This document shows, piece after piece, positions 1 to 11,349 of a DNA stretch of 64,000 nucleotides (its first letter is position 1; each line of letters starts with the position of its first letter). The notes beneath the pieces were generated by a model, which saw nothing but the letters and a program-made list of their open reading frames with translations, did no database searches and was not told the origin of the DNA. The DNA is from Arenicola marina (taxonomy: Eukaryota > Annelida > Polychaeta > Arenicolidae). The stretch spans positions 43,951,670 to 44,015,669 of the forward strand of contig OZ025248.1 in NCBI GenBank assembly GCA_964019135.1. Direction: 5' to 3'. The position numbers and the translations under genes were made by a program.

Positions 1-50
1 TGATCGTTCCATCAGTGGTTGTCTGCCATGGGGCGGCCCAGAGCAACTTA

Positions 51-58
51 CTTATATA
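51..58 (-). promoter_or_regulatory. Duplicate of the sulfatase-type TATA promoter
   Basis: Bases 1-93 align with 16016-16083, the region just upstream of the sulfatase gene, and keep the minus-strand TATATAAG. Transcription from it would run off the left edge of the window. Either a paralogous sulfatase lies immediately outside, or this is simply part of a dispersed repeat. Confidence 0.35.
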
Positions 59-97
59 GTGTGATACAAGGAAAAATTATAAATATTGACATTTAAA

Positions 98-660
98 AAA
101 CAAACGTGTCCTTGTCTACATATGCGAAGATTAATTATATCTGCGAGTTTAGTTTTTGATTGGCTAGCTTTTTTTGATTGGCTGAAATGTTGCTAGAGCG
201 CCGACCGAGGACCGAAAAATAGAAAAATAGAACCTTAAATCTAAAAGCGGTGCCGCGCCGGATCCGCGTCTACGCCGCGTGCAGTGGGCGTCAGCCAAGT
301 GAAACTCAAATGTTTGGTCCCGCGTCAGTTCCGTCGATGCGCGCTGCGTAACGTGTCCAGTGGGCCCTAGCACTACGGGTCTAATAGATACATTTATACC
401 AGATACTAGCGTTGCCACACCCCTACCCTTCGCCTGCCACCACGTCCGCACCGGGTTGGTTACGTCGCCCTTCGGTTCCGTCGCCGTGCCCCGTACCGCG
501 TCCAATAGGCGTCAGCACTTACAGCCACTGCATGCGACAGTCGCGCGGTCAGAAACAACTAAGTGGCAGTATTTAGAAACGCTTGATAAGATTGACTGTT
601 CTGACGAGGAAGACGAACTGATGATATTCACACTGGAGAAAAGACAGGAGGGGATATGGT
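98..660. repeat. Dispersed GC-rich repeat, copy 1
   Basis: Aligns with 21826-22440, from AACAAACGTGTCCTTGTCTA through an AAAATAGAAAAATAGAAC stretch to an acidic-coding end (CSDEEDELMI on the plus strand, 100 codons from 360). Copies keep an open frame on each strand, but I recognise no domain. The acidic end loosely recalls transposase N-termini; this is a guess. Confidence 0.7.
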
Positions 661-944
661 AAAGATTCCAAGTCGCACATAGGGCAGACATGATGAGCCC
701 CTTTCCATCCGATATTTGGGAGAATTTTTCTCTCTTCCACTTATAACAGAAATTTCTTTGACTGTTAATGACTACGGAAGGGCCAGGTAATTTGTTATTC
801 GAATATGTCCCGATACATACCTATAGAGAGGAAATCGCCCGTATTCGCCCCCCCCCCCCCCCCAACCCCCCCCAATCACAGTCACACTGTTGACGATGAT
901 GCAGGCATCGTGCTCAACTAATTTAGATTGGCTAAAAAATATGC

Positions 945-1295
945 GCCGAAACCGCGCCGACACCGCGACGGCACCGCGACGGCACCGCGCCGACACCGCG
1001 CCGGCACCGCGACGGCACCGCGACGGCACCGCGACGGCACCGCGACGGCACCGCGCCGATACCGTGACGGCACCGCGACGGCACCGCGACGGCACCGCGC
1101 CGACACCGCGCCGACACCGCGACGGCACCGCGACGGCACCGCGCCGATACCGCGCCGGCACCGCGACGGCACCGCGACGGCACCGCGCCGATACCGCGAC
1201 GGCACCGCGACGGCACCGCGACGGCACCGCGCCGACACCGCGCCGACACCGCGACGGCACCGCGACGGCACCGCGACGGCACCGCGACGATACCG
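945..1295. repeat. 11-bp GC-rich minisatellite
   Basis: About 32 copies of CACCGCGACGG and variant CACCGCGCCGA. The 11-bp period opens frames in every phase (R/H/D/G/T/A-rich peptides), none credible as genes. A related CGCGCCGGCACCGCG string is part of the repeat at 22065-22100. Confidence 0.95.
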
Positions 1296-1850
1296 CGGTT
1301 ATACTACTCGTGGTTATACAACTTGTAGCACGTGAGATAATACTGCATCTGGGGTACTACACGTGGTTATACAACTTGTAGCACGTGTGATAATACTGCG
1401 TGTAGGGTATTACACGTGGCTATACAACTTGTAGCACATGTGATAATACTGCGTGTAGGGTATTACACGTGGCTATACAACTTGTAGCACATGTGATAAT
1501 ACTGCGTGTAGGGTATTACACGTGGTTATACAACTTACAGCTCATGTGGTAATGTCTGGGCCCAGGGTATTACACGTGGTTATACTCCATGTAGCACATG
1601 TGATAAAGTCAGGGTCCAGGGTATAACACGTGGTTATGCAACTTGTAGCACGTGTGATAATACTGCGTCTAGTGTACTATACGGGGTTATACCCCTTGTA
1701 CGGGTACTACGCCTGGTTATACCTCTCGCAGAACGTGTGATAATATCTGGATCCAGGGTATTTGCTGCACGTGCTTGTTACACGATTTTATTCCCCTTGT
1801 GTCACATGTGCTAATGTTTGGGTCATGGGCACTAAATGCGATGACTGTCT
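1296..1850. repeat. 53-bp minisatellite with CACGTG motifs
   Basis: About ten increasingly diverged units of the type CACGTGGTTATACAACTTGT then AGCACGTGTGATAATACTGC. Starts at 1309, 1362 and 1415 set the period. Many units hold two CACGTG E-boxes. Confidence 0.92.
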
Positions 1851-3502
1851 TATCAGCGATTAGGCTGCGTGTGAAACGTGTAATAAAAACGTGTGTGACT
1901 TTCGGTATCCATTGGAATTATTGGGAGGATTTAGCGGCCCCGTAAAACAGGGTAGGCGCGTTTGTGGGAATTGGAAGCGTCCACCACGATGAAGTAGTCC
2001 AGAAAACTAGTAAGTAATGATCAAGTGCAGCAACCTCTGCCGGTCACAGATAGACTTAAAGCAGGAGTCCAACCGAATCTAATCGCGATCTGCACCGAAA
2101 CTTTTACATCTTAAAATTAATTTGGCGAGTGTTATCGCTTCGTTCCGGCCGACTGGTAAGGAGAAAAAAATTAAGCCAACCAGCCTACATCAATGTCGAG
2201 CAGCGCGCCATTTTGCCGGAGCAAGTTACGTATATTGTAACCCTTCCATGTGGCGCCACCTTACGTTAGAACTGGAATTTATCTCGCGGAGGGAACTCTT
2301 CACAGTAAAACGCGTGAAACGAGAGATCCTGGCTGCGATTTACAGATGAATTGCGGCAGTTCCAAGCCGCGCCATACACCATGGTCTTAGTGTTTCATGG
2401 GAAAATAGCATCCAAACATATTGATCTATCTCTTGCAACGATTGTCTCCGTATGAAAGCCATGATTGGAGTTAGAATCGCAGCTATTTATTTTTGCAATC
2501 ACCACGCGCTCTAGTTTTGCTCACACAGCAGGCGTTATTTCCGGTTTGAGTATAATTATACTATCGCCCCCCGATTAGTCAATCGCGAACACACCTCCGA
2601 AAAGGGCTGCCGCCTGGTTAAGCGGTGAAATCGTGGCTGGCGGTCACTTCTAAATTTTATTGTGAGCTACAGACAGGACGGAAAAATTTGTCATGTGGAG
2701 GATAGAGACTTGGGTATTGTATGAATCGGTAAAGCAGCGTTAGAGGCCAGGCTGGCGGCTTCCTTTAAGCCCTGTTTAGATGACACGATTTTAGCTATAG
2801 GTCACGTCTATGGGTCATGACCTATAGGAAACCTTACCGTCTGGACAGGCGATGGGACAAAGCAGTGGCTATTTTATGACCCATACATTTTGAACATGCT
2901 CTATTCACGTGATTCGGTGATACGGATATGAATGAGATAATCATACCGTGTAGACAGTGAATCCCACAGGCAAAAACCTGAGGAACAGACTATACGAAAC
3001 CACAGTTTTGGATGGGGCTTTATTCTGGGACTGTCGGAATACTTGGAGCAATTAAATGGCTGCAAATCCATCGTCTTACGCAGACGGACGGATGTCAACC
3101 AACACATGTGATAATGTATTGGCCGGTACTACTACTACCGCTTTTTTTCTTGCAGCGAGTGATGCCCGGGTATTTCTTTGTTCTGATGCGACAATATCTT
3201 AGAGTCGACGGGGTCCTCATCCGAATAAACGACACACGGTTATTTCACGAGGTAAGCTACTGGGCTATAATTGATTAGATTATAATTTATGGCTGTCGCA
3301 TAAAAGATTGGTTCCCGATAGTAAGAGTATTGTGTCGCCTAGACGTATAACAGCGATGTGATTACTGTTGATATTATTAAGTTTCGTAATGTTGGCATTC
3401 GGTTTGATTCAAGATGCATCATTATTTTCATTCAGGCGGAAAACGACTTCATCCTGCGAGAATATTCGTGTAGAGAAGGAGCCACATCCGATATACAGGT
3501 AG
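1851..3502. other. No gene recognised
   Basis: AT-moderate sequence with only short chance frames. No repeat structure or splice-supported exon was evident. Confidence 0.6.
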
Positions 3503-3507
3503 ACGCT

Positions 3508-3642
3508 CAGGGGCGGATCCAGAAAATCTGTATAGGGTGGGCCGCTTTGAGGGTCGGATCCAGATATGCTGGATAGGGGGGGGGGGCGGTTTCGGTTTTC
3601 ATATATTAAATGGTATAAATTTCGGCCCTGAATCTGCCCCTG
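3508..3642. mobile_element. Short hAT-like MITE (135 bp)
   Basis: CAGGGGCGGATCCAG at the left and AATCTGCCCCTG at the right, with the 5-bp duplication ACGCT at 3503-3507 and 3643-3647. The interior carries a poly-G run and no open frame of interest. Confidence 0.75.
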
Positions 3643-3825
3643 ACGCTAGTGTAAATACTATCATATTCTTAGTGTTCATTAAATTTTAATTGACTAACAG
3701 AAAATCCAGCACCATCAGGTTTACTGAAACTATCAAGTCGTAGGACAACTATTATAAAGGGTTAATGGTCGAAAAGAACGAAGTTCTGCTAGAATAAGAA
3801 CTTATATAATTAATTATTGTTTTAG

Positions 3826-4093
3826 CCACGCCTTCTGACGGATGTCTTTGTTTGGATTCCTTTGTGCAGATATCACCCCACCTTCTTACGGATGTCTTTG
3901 TTTGGATTCCTTTGTGCAGATATCACCCCACCTTCTTACGGATGTCTTTGTTTGGATTCCTTTGTGAAGATATCACCCCACCTTCTTACGGATGTCTTTG
4001 TTTGGATTCCTTTGTGCAGATATCACCCACCTTCTTACGGATGTCTTTGTTTGGATTCCTTTGTGCAGGTATCACCCCACCTTCTTACGGATG
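3826..4093. repeat. 50-bp tandem repeat, five copies
   Basis: Units begin GATGTCTTTGTTTGGATTCC at 3841, 3891, 3941, 3991 and 4040 (one unit is a base shorter). They are nearly identical. Frames crossing them are artefacts. Confidence 0.95.
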
Positions 4094-4859
4094 CGAACGA
4101 AGTCATTGATCACTTAGTTCTTAAAAAGTCAGTAACAGAGAAGCTTCGATTCCCTTCCTCCGTCGCCGATGCCTCTGCCAACATGTCTGACACATCCGTG
4201 ACGTCATCATCGGGAGCCACGTGACTACCCACGTGACTTGACCCATGACATTCAACGTGGTGTTGATACGTGAATACCGTTATTAAGGTTTATATTGGCA
4301 AGGATAGCCATTTGTGCCATGATGACCATTAGGACGTGTTTGTGATCCTATGGTTATGTCATTGCTAATAGATGGATCTAGCATTGCTTCAGTTTTATAA
4401 TGATGGTTAACAGAACATTTATTGACCTGACAGTGAAGAGAAGTATTTCGTCTAAATTATGTTCGTACAATAGCTATAGTGTGGGATTTCGCAAGTTATT
4501 CCACTGGGCAAGTAGTTGATACTCGCACGTAGGCGTTATGTCGTTCGGTAATTCAGCCAGAGCTGTTATGACCGTAGCAGGCCGTGGTACCGCTGGCTGA
4601 GTACTCTTTGGCAGGTACTGTATTGGCACTGAACTCTCACGTATCCGGACATCGTACGGAACGGATATTGTGTGTCTAATGATACAAAGAGAAGATCACC
4701 GTAAGGATCGTGAGGCTTGTAATTGGTTTTAAGCCTTTTATTCCGCATGATGCGCTCCGTGAAAGACGTCTCGATTTAATATATAAAGTTCATTAACTTA
4801 AGCTAGCTATTTATGTTTATATAATAGGAATCTATACATTAGCTTTCTGACCGTAGACG

Positions 4860-5235
4860 GGCCCGCCCGATAGCTCAGTGGGTTAGCGCATTGAGCACTC
4901 TGGCCACCTGAGAACCTAACGGCACGTGGAGCGAGTATATTTAAAAAGGGGGGATATTTTCCGCGGCATGCAACGAGGGTCAATTCACATGGAAGTTCCC
5001 TTTAATTTCAACTTACCGCGTAAGCTAGGATCCCTGTGCTGTAATATGTCAGTCCATAGACATACTATTGTTTGGTTTTTTTTCATTGTGAGTATGTTTT
5101 ATTGACTATTGTGAGTCTTATGACCCGGACACTCTTTGCCAGTAGGCCTTCTCATATGATAGATCCCTGCGACATGGCTCCGCTCTTCCCTCCCTTATGA
5201 CCAGAATTGGTTAAAGCGTCCTGAATATACAAGCA
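4860..5235 (+). mobile_element. tRNA-derived SINE, interrupted
   Basis: Head CCCGATAGCTCAGTGGGTTA with an A-box (TAGCTCAGTGGG) followed by TCTGGCCACCTGAGA and GGCACGTGGA. The tail GACATGGCTCCGCTCTTCCC through GTTAAAGCGTCCTGAATATA appears at about 5172-5235; the body between is unrelated or diverged. Confidence 0.7.
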
Positions 5236-5239
5236 TCTG

Positions 5240-6825
5240 ACCGCAGAATTGCTGGGATTGTTATGACTGAGCGATGGTAGGATAAATGGGTGCTTTATTC
5301 GCGGGATTTTTCATTTTCCTGTAACATTTTATGGTAATTATCCTGTGATGATTATATTTTTGATAGTTTGAAGCGGTTTTGCCTACATTAAATGAGGCAA
5401 ATTTAATTTATTGAAGTGACTTCCTTGGTACATACCAGTTTTTCTGTAGCCGTTTGTCAGAAGATATGACCATTATTGGGTATAACCCAGTAAACTGGTG
5501 GTCTCGGCAACAAGTGGTGCTATTCCACACTTCGCAACATGCCGGACGGAATAGTTCCACGAAAAGATGGTGATGCTGTATGAGTTATTTCCTCCTTGTT
5601 CTTACACGAGCTCCATGTGTAAAAACATGAAACGTTAATCGGTGATTGTTGTGATAGCCTGAATAATATGTAGTAAGCCAGGTCTGGCGATAACGTGGCA
5701 GCTTGAGCCACGGAAATGAACTGTTATTTTGCTAGGCGGTCGTGAACGGGTCGTATCTTGTCGACTTGCTTGTACCATGGGTTCCATGGGCTGTGCAGAT
5801 AACATTGGACCATCGAGGTACCAAAACAATATATGACGTATTATTTAAATATTGACCTTTGATATTTTTTTAAATACAATAAATAACCACAATTTTTCTT
5901 AGCATCCACATTCATTACTAATTACATTCGTGAGGTAAGGCGAACTGAATAATTATCGTTAATATGTCACGTTACTGGGGTTCCCTTTTGTTGAAGCCTC
6001 AGATGGACTATCGGAGTCCTGATTGTTTAGAAAGGTAGACTTAGAGTCGTGATCGGTTGTAAGATGCACCGTTTTGGTAGAAATCATTTGAAAAATAGTG
6101 TGAAAACCCGAACCCAATATATAATATTCTGGGAACGCCCATGTTTCAGTTGTACAATAATGACCGGGAAATTGGTTACATACCCAAGTTAGCTTTCGGT
6201 CTATATATCTCGAAAATGTTTAACATTGGATTTTATGGCCAAAAGGGAACTTCGTCCAATGCATAGAATGCACCATATTGAAGGCGCCACTTCAAGTTCA
6301 AGGTCAAAGGGGGAAAACACTGCGCTGCGCCACGGCCCGCGCCATGCTAACCTTGCTGCTAACACCACGGGTCGTGGCTCGTCATCAGCTAGAACTTACA
6401 GCATTACACAAACTACATAACATTTAGTGAAGTTTGTGACCTGCCTTTTTAAATAACGGTTGCAGGATTAGCTCTTTACTAACAAGAATTTGTAGCAAAC
6501 TAGTGACATCGATGTGCCTTGACTTATTTGTGTATTCATTTAGTTTTGTCTCCCTTGGGTCTAGATCGTCGGTTAAGTTAGTTTAACTGTTTTAATGATA
6601 TTTCTATATTGTTACTTAATTGAAGACAAGGACAGGCTACAGACCCAATAACTTCATTAAATGTTATACAACTATAGATACATACAATGTAAAATATGTA
6701 TGTTTATGAAATTTCCATACAACTTAGGCCATAAGCCCATGGTACAGCACATTTACACATTATTTGGTAGCAGTGCACAATCGTCCATAATCTTAAAACA
6801 GTGATACATGTATGATGCCAAGTTA
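5240..6825. other. No gene recognised
   Basis: No homology or repeats recognised, apart from a TTCAAGTTCAAGGTCAAAGG motif near 6293 that resembles nuclear-receptor half-sites. Confidence 0.6.
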
Positions 6826-6970
6826 CATATATATATATCTTTATTCGAACTCGTAGTTCAGCGTACATAAACACACAGAATAAATACAAAACAAAGAATG
6901 GGAATTAAATGAGATATACTAAGAGCAAATGACAATCAACTGAATTAAGCGTCAACGTTGCATTACGGGC

Positions 6971-8272
6971 CTATGTTATGCATAAATATTCGATACTCTC
7001 GTTCAAATTATGTACTTCAACTAGGTCAGTGGAATTCATCTTAAATTGCAGGAAGTCTAGTATCGCACCAGCGCGCATTTCGTATTTAATAGGGACAGAG
7101 GCGGTGTGATTAATCATGAGTGACTTAATTTCCGAGATGGTAAACGTCTTAATGTTATATTTACTGATTTTATATTGATCACATATGTAGTTAATACTTT
7201 TACTGATATTCGACTTACTTCCGTTAAAAGCGAGTCTGGCACAGGTCTTTGTACACACATTTTCACTGGTCAAGATAATACAAACAAACGTCATGAGCCT
7301 TAAGTGTAGTTATAGTTCTACCGAATGATCGTCACATATAACAGGTAGTAGCAGGGAATGAGTTCGATACGGAAGATTGAACAGCATACGCACTGTTTTC
7401 CGCCAGGCAGTGTAGTAACAACGACACGCCGCGTTTGAGAAGTCCCATAGCTGACTACCATAGGCAGACATGCAAAATGTTTTGAAAAGATTGTATTTAA
7501 TTTGGAGGGACATGTGTTTAAATTGAGCGTGAAAAACATTCACCTTTCTGATAAATGCATTTAAGCAGTGGCCGACTATGGCCTTATTCCCTGATGCACC
7601 GCCCACCAGGTTGCCTAAGTGTATGGCGGTTTGTTGTGCCTTAAGTACGGTGTTCTCGAACTGGATTTGCGTTTCAGCCACATCATCCCGACTGAATATC
7701 AACCACTGGCTCTTCTGCGGATTGAATTTGATGTCATATTCTTTAGCGTCTTCGCTAGCAATGTTTAGTATACGACCAAGAGCAGATCCGCTAGGGGCTA
7801 GTATCACCAAATCATCAGCGTATCCCAATGCCCCGACAAATACCTGACCCACGTGGCAACCAAATCCTGAACGTTGTAAACGTGCTATCAGTGCGTCATT
7901 ATAAACACATTACAGTATGGGCGACATAACACCACCTTGCTTCACTCCGTTGGTAACCGCGAATGGCGGACTTAAGAAATTTGCCCAACGCACCCTTACC
8001 TTCTGGTTTGTGTACAGTAATAGGAGAAATCTTGCTATAAAGGGGCATATATTTCTTTGAAGAAGTGTTTGAAACAACTTGACGTAATTGACACAGTCAA
8101 ACGCTTTACTTGCGTCTAATAATAGGTTATAGACATCACCTCCGCCGTTCATGTAATATTGGATAACTTCTGTGTATACACAGGTGCACTGGGTGGTTGA
8201 GTGCCCGTTTTTAAAACCAAATTGTTGCTCGCAAAATGATTTAACAGCGTAGCTAAACTGTATGGCATGCAT
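6971..8272 (-). pseudogene. LINE reverse transcriptase, C-terminal two thirds
   Basis: A single frame runs 434 codons from 8272 to 6971, interrupted only by TAA at 7912-7910 and TAA at 7312-7310, with no frameshift. In order: QFGFKNGHSTTQC (fingers), LLLDASKAFDCVNY (first catalytic Asp), GVKQGGVMSPIL, GYADDLVILAP (the YADD catalytic box), then FNPQKSQWLIFS and a thumb/connection region with YGSQLWDFSN, WRKTVRMLFNLPYRTH, ending ESIEYLCIT and stop. It synthesises cDNA during target-primed integration in intact relatives. Two stops and no indels suggest a fairly recent copy. No endonuclease domain is visible upstream. Confidence 0.9.
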
Positions 8273-8990
8273 TGATCTGGATTACAATCTACACGAACAT
8301 AGCTGTATTTAACAGCGTAGCTAAACTGTATGGCCTGCATTGATCTGGATTAGAATCTACATGGACATAGCTGCATTTAACAGCGTAGCTAACCTGTATG
8401 GCATGCATTGATCTGGATTACAATCTACATGGACATAGCTGTATTTAACAGCGTAACTAACCTGTATGGCCTGCATTGATCTGGATTACAATTTACACGG
8501 ACATAGCTATATTTAACAGCGTAGCTAAACTGTATGGCCTGCATTGATCTGGATTACAATCTACATGGACATAGCTGTATTTAACAGCGTAACTAACCTG
8601 TATGGCCTGCATTGATCTGGATTACAATTTACATGGACATAGCTATATTTAACAGCGTAGCTAAACTGTATGGCCTGCATTGATCTAGATTAGAATCTAC
8701 ATGGGCATAGCTGCATTTAACAGCGTAGCTAACCTGTATAGCCTGCATTGATCTGGATTACAATTTACATGGACATATAATATAGCTGTATTTAACAGCG
8801 TAGCTAAAGTCTATGGCCTGCATTGATCTGGATTAAAATCTACATGGACATAGCTGTATTTAACAGCTTAGCTAAACTGTATGGCCTGCATTGATCTGGA
8901 TTACAAGCTACATGGACATAGCTATACTTAACAGCGTAGCTAAATTGTATGACCTGCATTGATCTAGATTCCAATCTACATGAACATTTT
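8243..8990. repeat. 68-bp tandem array, about 11 copies
   Basis: The unit begins AACAGCGTAGCTAAACTGTA and ends in a CATGGACATAGCTGTATTT-like stretch. Starts at 8243 and 8311 give the 68-bp period. The first unit overlaps the LINE frame (IQFSYAVK), so the array grew from LINE coding sequence at the point where homology to other copies stops. Confidence 0.9.
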
Positions 8991-10540
8991 GTTCCCAAGT
9001 TTTTGTCACATTGTCTGATCTTGCTCATGAACACATTTTTTTATCTCCACATCTTGAACTTTTACCTTTGATGAAGATTTTTTAAATGTGAGCCTATATT
9101 ATAGTAAACTTACACGTTGAGGATAAAAACGTGTTTGTAATTTTGCTGAACATTGATAAATGGTAAAATTGCTCATACAGCAATTTTCGTCTAAATTATG
9201 ATATATTCGAAAGTGTGGAAAAAACATTCTAGACAAATTGTCTGACCATGTGAATGTTAACTCCTTAAGAAAAACACTTTCCTACACGAGTTGCACCAAT
9301 TTGGCTAAGAAAGTGTATTGCATGCAATATATGTGTACGTATAAGCTTAGACTATAAATACATAATTTCCAGTAAAAAGAGTTATTGCTAAAGGAGTAAG
9401 TTTAATTGTTATACAACATATGTTGCATAAAGTTCAGCATAACCATAACAACCCCATGATGCAAACCAAAGTTTCAACAAGTTCGAAGATGTTGAAGGAA
9501 ACTTGTTGAGCTTTAGTTTTCGTTGAGAATAAAAAACAACGAACTACCAAAAGTTTACCATATTTAAGTTGAAGGATTACGTAAACCTGTTGAAAAGGAA
9601 AAGCGCTCATAGAGCGTGTTTTTCACAGGATAACATACAAGTCATATGATCAAGCTTGGAAATAATGACAACAATGTAGGTGATGTCCCAAATTTCATAA
9701 CCATCGTAATATACATAGCCGTATACTTAATTACCTGCACCAATCTGACAAAACTATCATTAACAGCATGCGCTAATATTTTCGCACAGTATCTAGTTTT
9801 ATTTTCCATCCAAAGTACAACATTTTTAAAGTAAAATTTACGGTATTAATTAACAGCTTTAACTAAAGTTAATCTAAATCGCATTCCAAAATTTCATGGC
9901 ATTTTCACTATTTATCAATTCTCGCACTCTGTTGTCAGTGGCCAATGTTGACAACAGTTCCGGGAAAAACCCATCCCGGTATACGTGTCAGAAATTGAGA
10001 TTTTATCATATTATGTTACAGTTTGACAAATTAGATTATGTGGCGAAGTTTGGCGGCTTAAAAGCTGAAACTTACTGTGTAAGATCCATTTTAGTTTTCC
10101 AATCGTGCGTTCTTTTGCTGCCGCCATTCACGTTACAGATCTTATCACTCAGTGGTTATCGCGGTATCAATGCGCGTAACTGATATTTACATAAATAGTT
10201 CCAAAAAACCCACCGAACTTAATAGCTATAGACCTGAATCATATGAACTCCAACTATAGAAATACAGCCACAATTTACGAAAACAAAAGGTTCATTTAAT
10301 AAATAGATACCATTATGCCTAAAACAATATGTTCGTTAGACCTATCTCCGCCGCAGAGGTGTAATCACTTTGACGACGTCATATCTCCAAGGAAACACGT
10401 CGTCACGCGCAACACTTAGTTACAGGTGCTATTGAGCGCCACTGATTTCGACCAAATATTTAGGTGCAGTTTTGAGCATCATTGTCATAGATCTCCGTGT
10501 TGACTTAATGGCGACGTTTGAAGTTCTGTTCGAGCGAGAA
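8991..10540. other. No gene recognised
   Basis: AT-rich sequence with small frames without recognisable domains. Confidence 0.6.
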
Positions 10541-10544
10541 AATA

Positions 10545-10685
10545 CATATGGCATTGCTTCTCGTGCGAGATGGGTTTATCTCAGCGCGCATCTCCGAAAT
10601 CCTGGCTTCGCCTAAAGGCTCAGGCAGGATTTTGGAGACTTGTGCTGAGATAAACCCATCTCGCACTCGACGCAATGCCATATGC
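10545..10685. repeat. Near-perfect palindrome, ~64-bp arms
   Basis: ATGGCATTGC and the shared core GAGATGGGTTTATCTCAGC, followed by TCTCC.AAATCCTG, are inverted as GCTGAGATAAACCCATCTC. Arms of about 64 bases surround a loop near 10609-10621. It could be a MITE reduced to its TIRs. Confidence 0.85.
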
Positions 10686-11349
10686 ATATCATCTTAGCAT
10701 GACAATGGTTCAAGTGTCGACAAGGTACCCATGACGTCACAGAAAGATCTCCTGGTAACGGTTCTTATAGTCGTCAGTTTCATGGGGCACAGTGCTCTAC
10801 TCATCATTCGTCTCAACATGTGATGAGATGTATTTTTCTTCTCGCAGTCGCTCTGAGTGTCATGCTGCAAAATACGGATACCAAAATGCTATCTGCGATT
10901 CATTCCGAAAACCAACGTCATGGTGGTTAGTATGAACTTACATATGTGCATATGGACATAAAGGGAACGTGTGTAAATTGTTGTTATTGTTGGCAAGACC
11001 AATGTGTGAAACATACACTTATATTAGTCGGAAGCAACTTAAAGTTGGTATATGTTTTAATAGCTAATAGCTAATCGCGACTCTCCAAGAATATCCGGAT
11101 GCCAATCGCGCAGATCGGAAAAGGTCCCCCCCCCCCTCCCTCATGTAACCGCCCCATGTAACCTCGCAGTTGACCTAAATGGTGCTGGGGTCACGAATGT
11201 TTTAGAGTATTTTTTCGGTTGAATTTGGTATGTTCGATGCATAATTTGAAAAATATAGACATTCCGTTGTCGAATGAATGCAATGAAAGAAAAAGAGAAA
11301 GAGATTTTTTTTCAAAATAACGCGGGGTCAAAGTTTAAAGCGCTTCACG

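Larger units (their letters stand above)
6826..8990 (-). mobile_element. LINE (non-LTR retrotransposon), 5'-truncated
   Basis: Minus-strand remnant of a LINE with the reverse transcriptase palm to the C-terminus, a 3' end carrying AATAAA (at 6845-6840) and a TA-rich tail. The same 3' end and C-terminal protein appear again at 52441-52831, which defines the family. The upstream part is replaced by a 68-bp tandem array. I cannot assign the clade securely (Jockey/CR1 group style). Confidence 0.85.

Noticed and set aside
772-1381. Overlapping Arg-rich open frames on both strands
   Set aside because: Produced by the 11-bp GC-rich minisatellite, which lacks stops in all phases.
4863-4935. Functional tRNA gene
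   Set aside because: Only the A-box half resembles a tRNA; no intact cloverleaf, and the same head occurs in other SINE copies.
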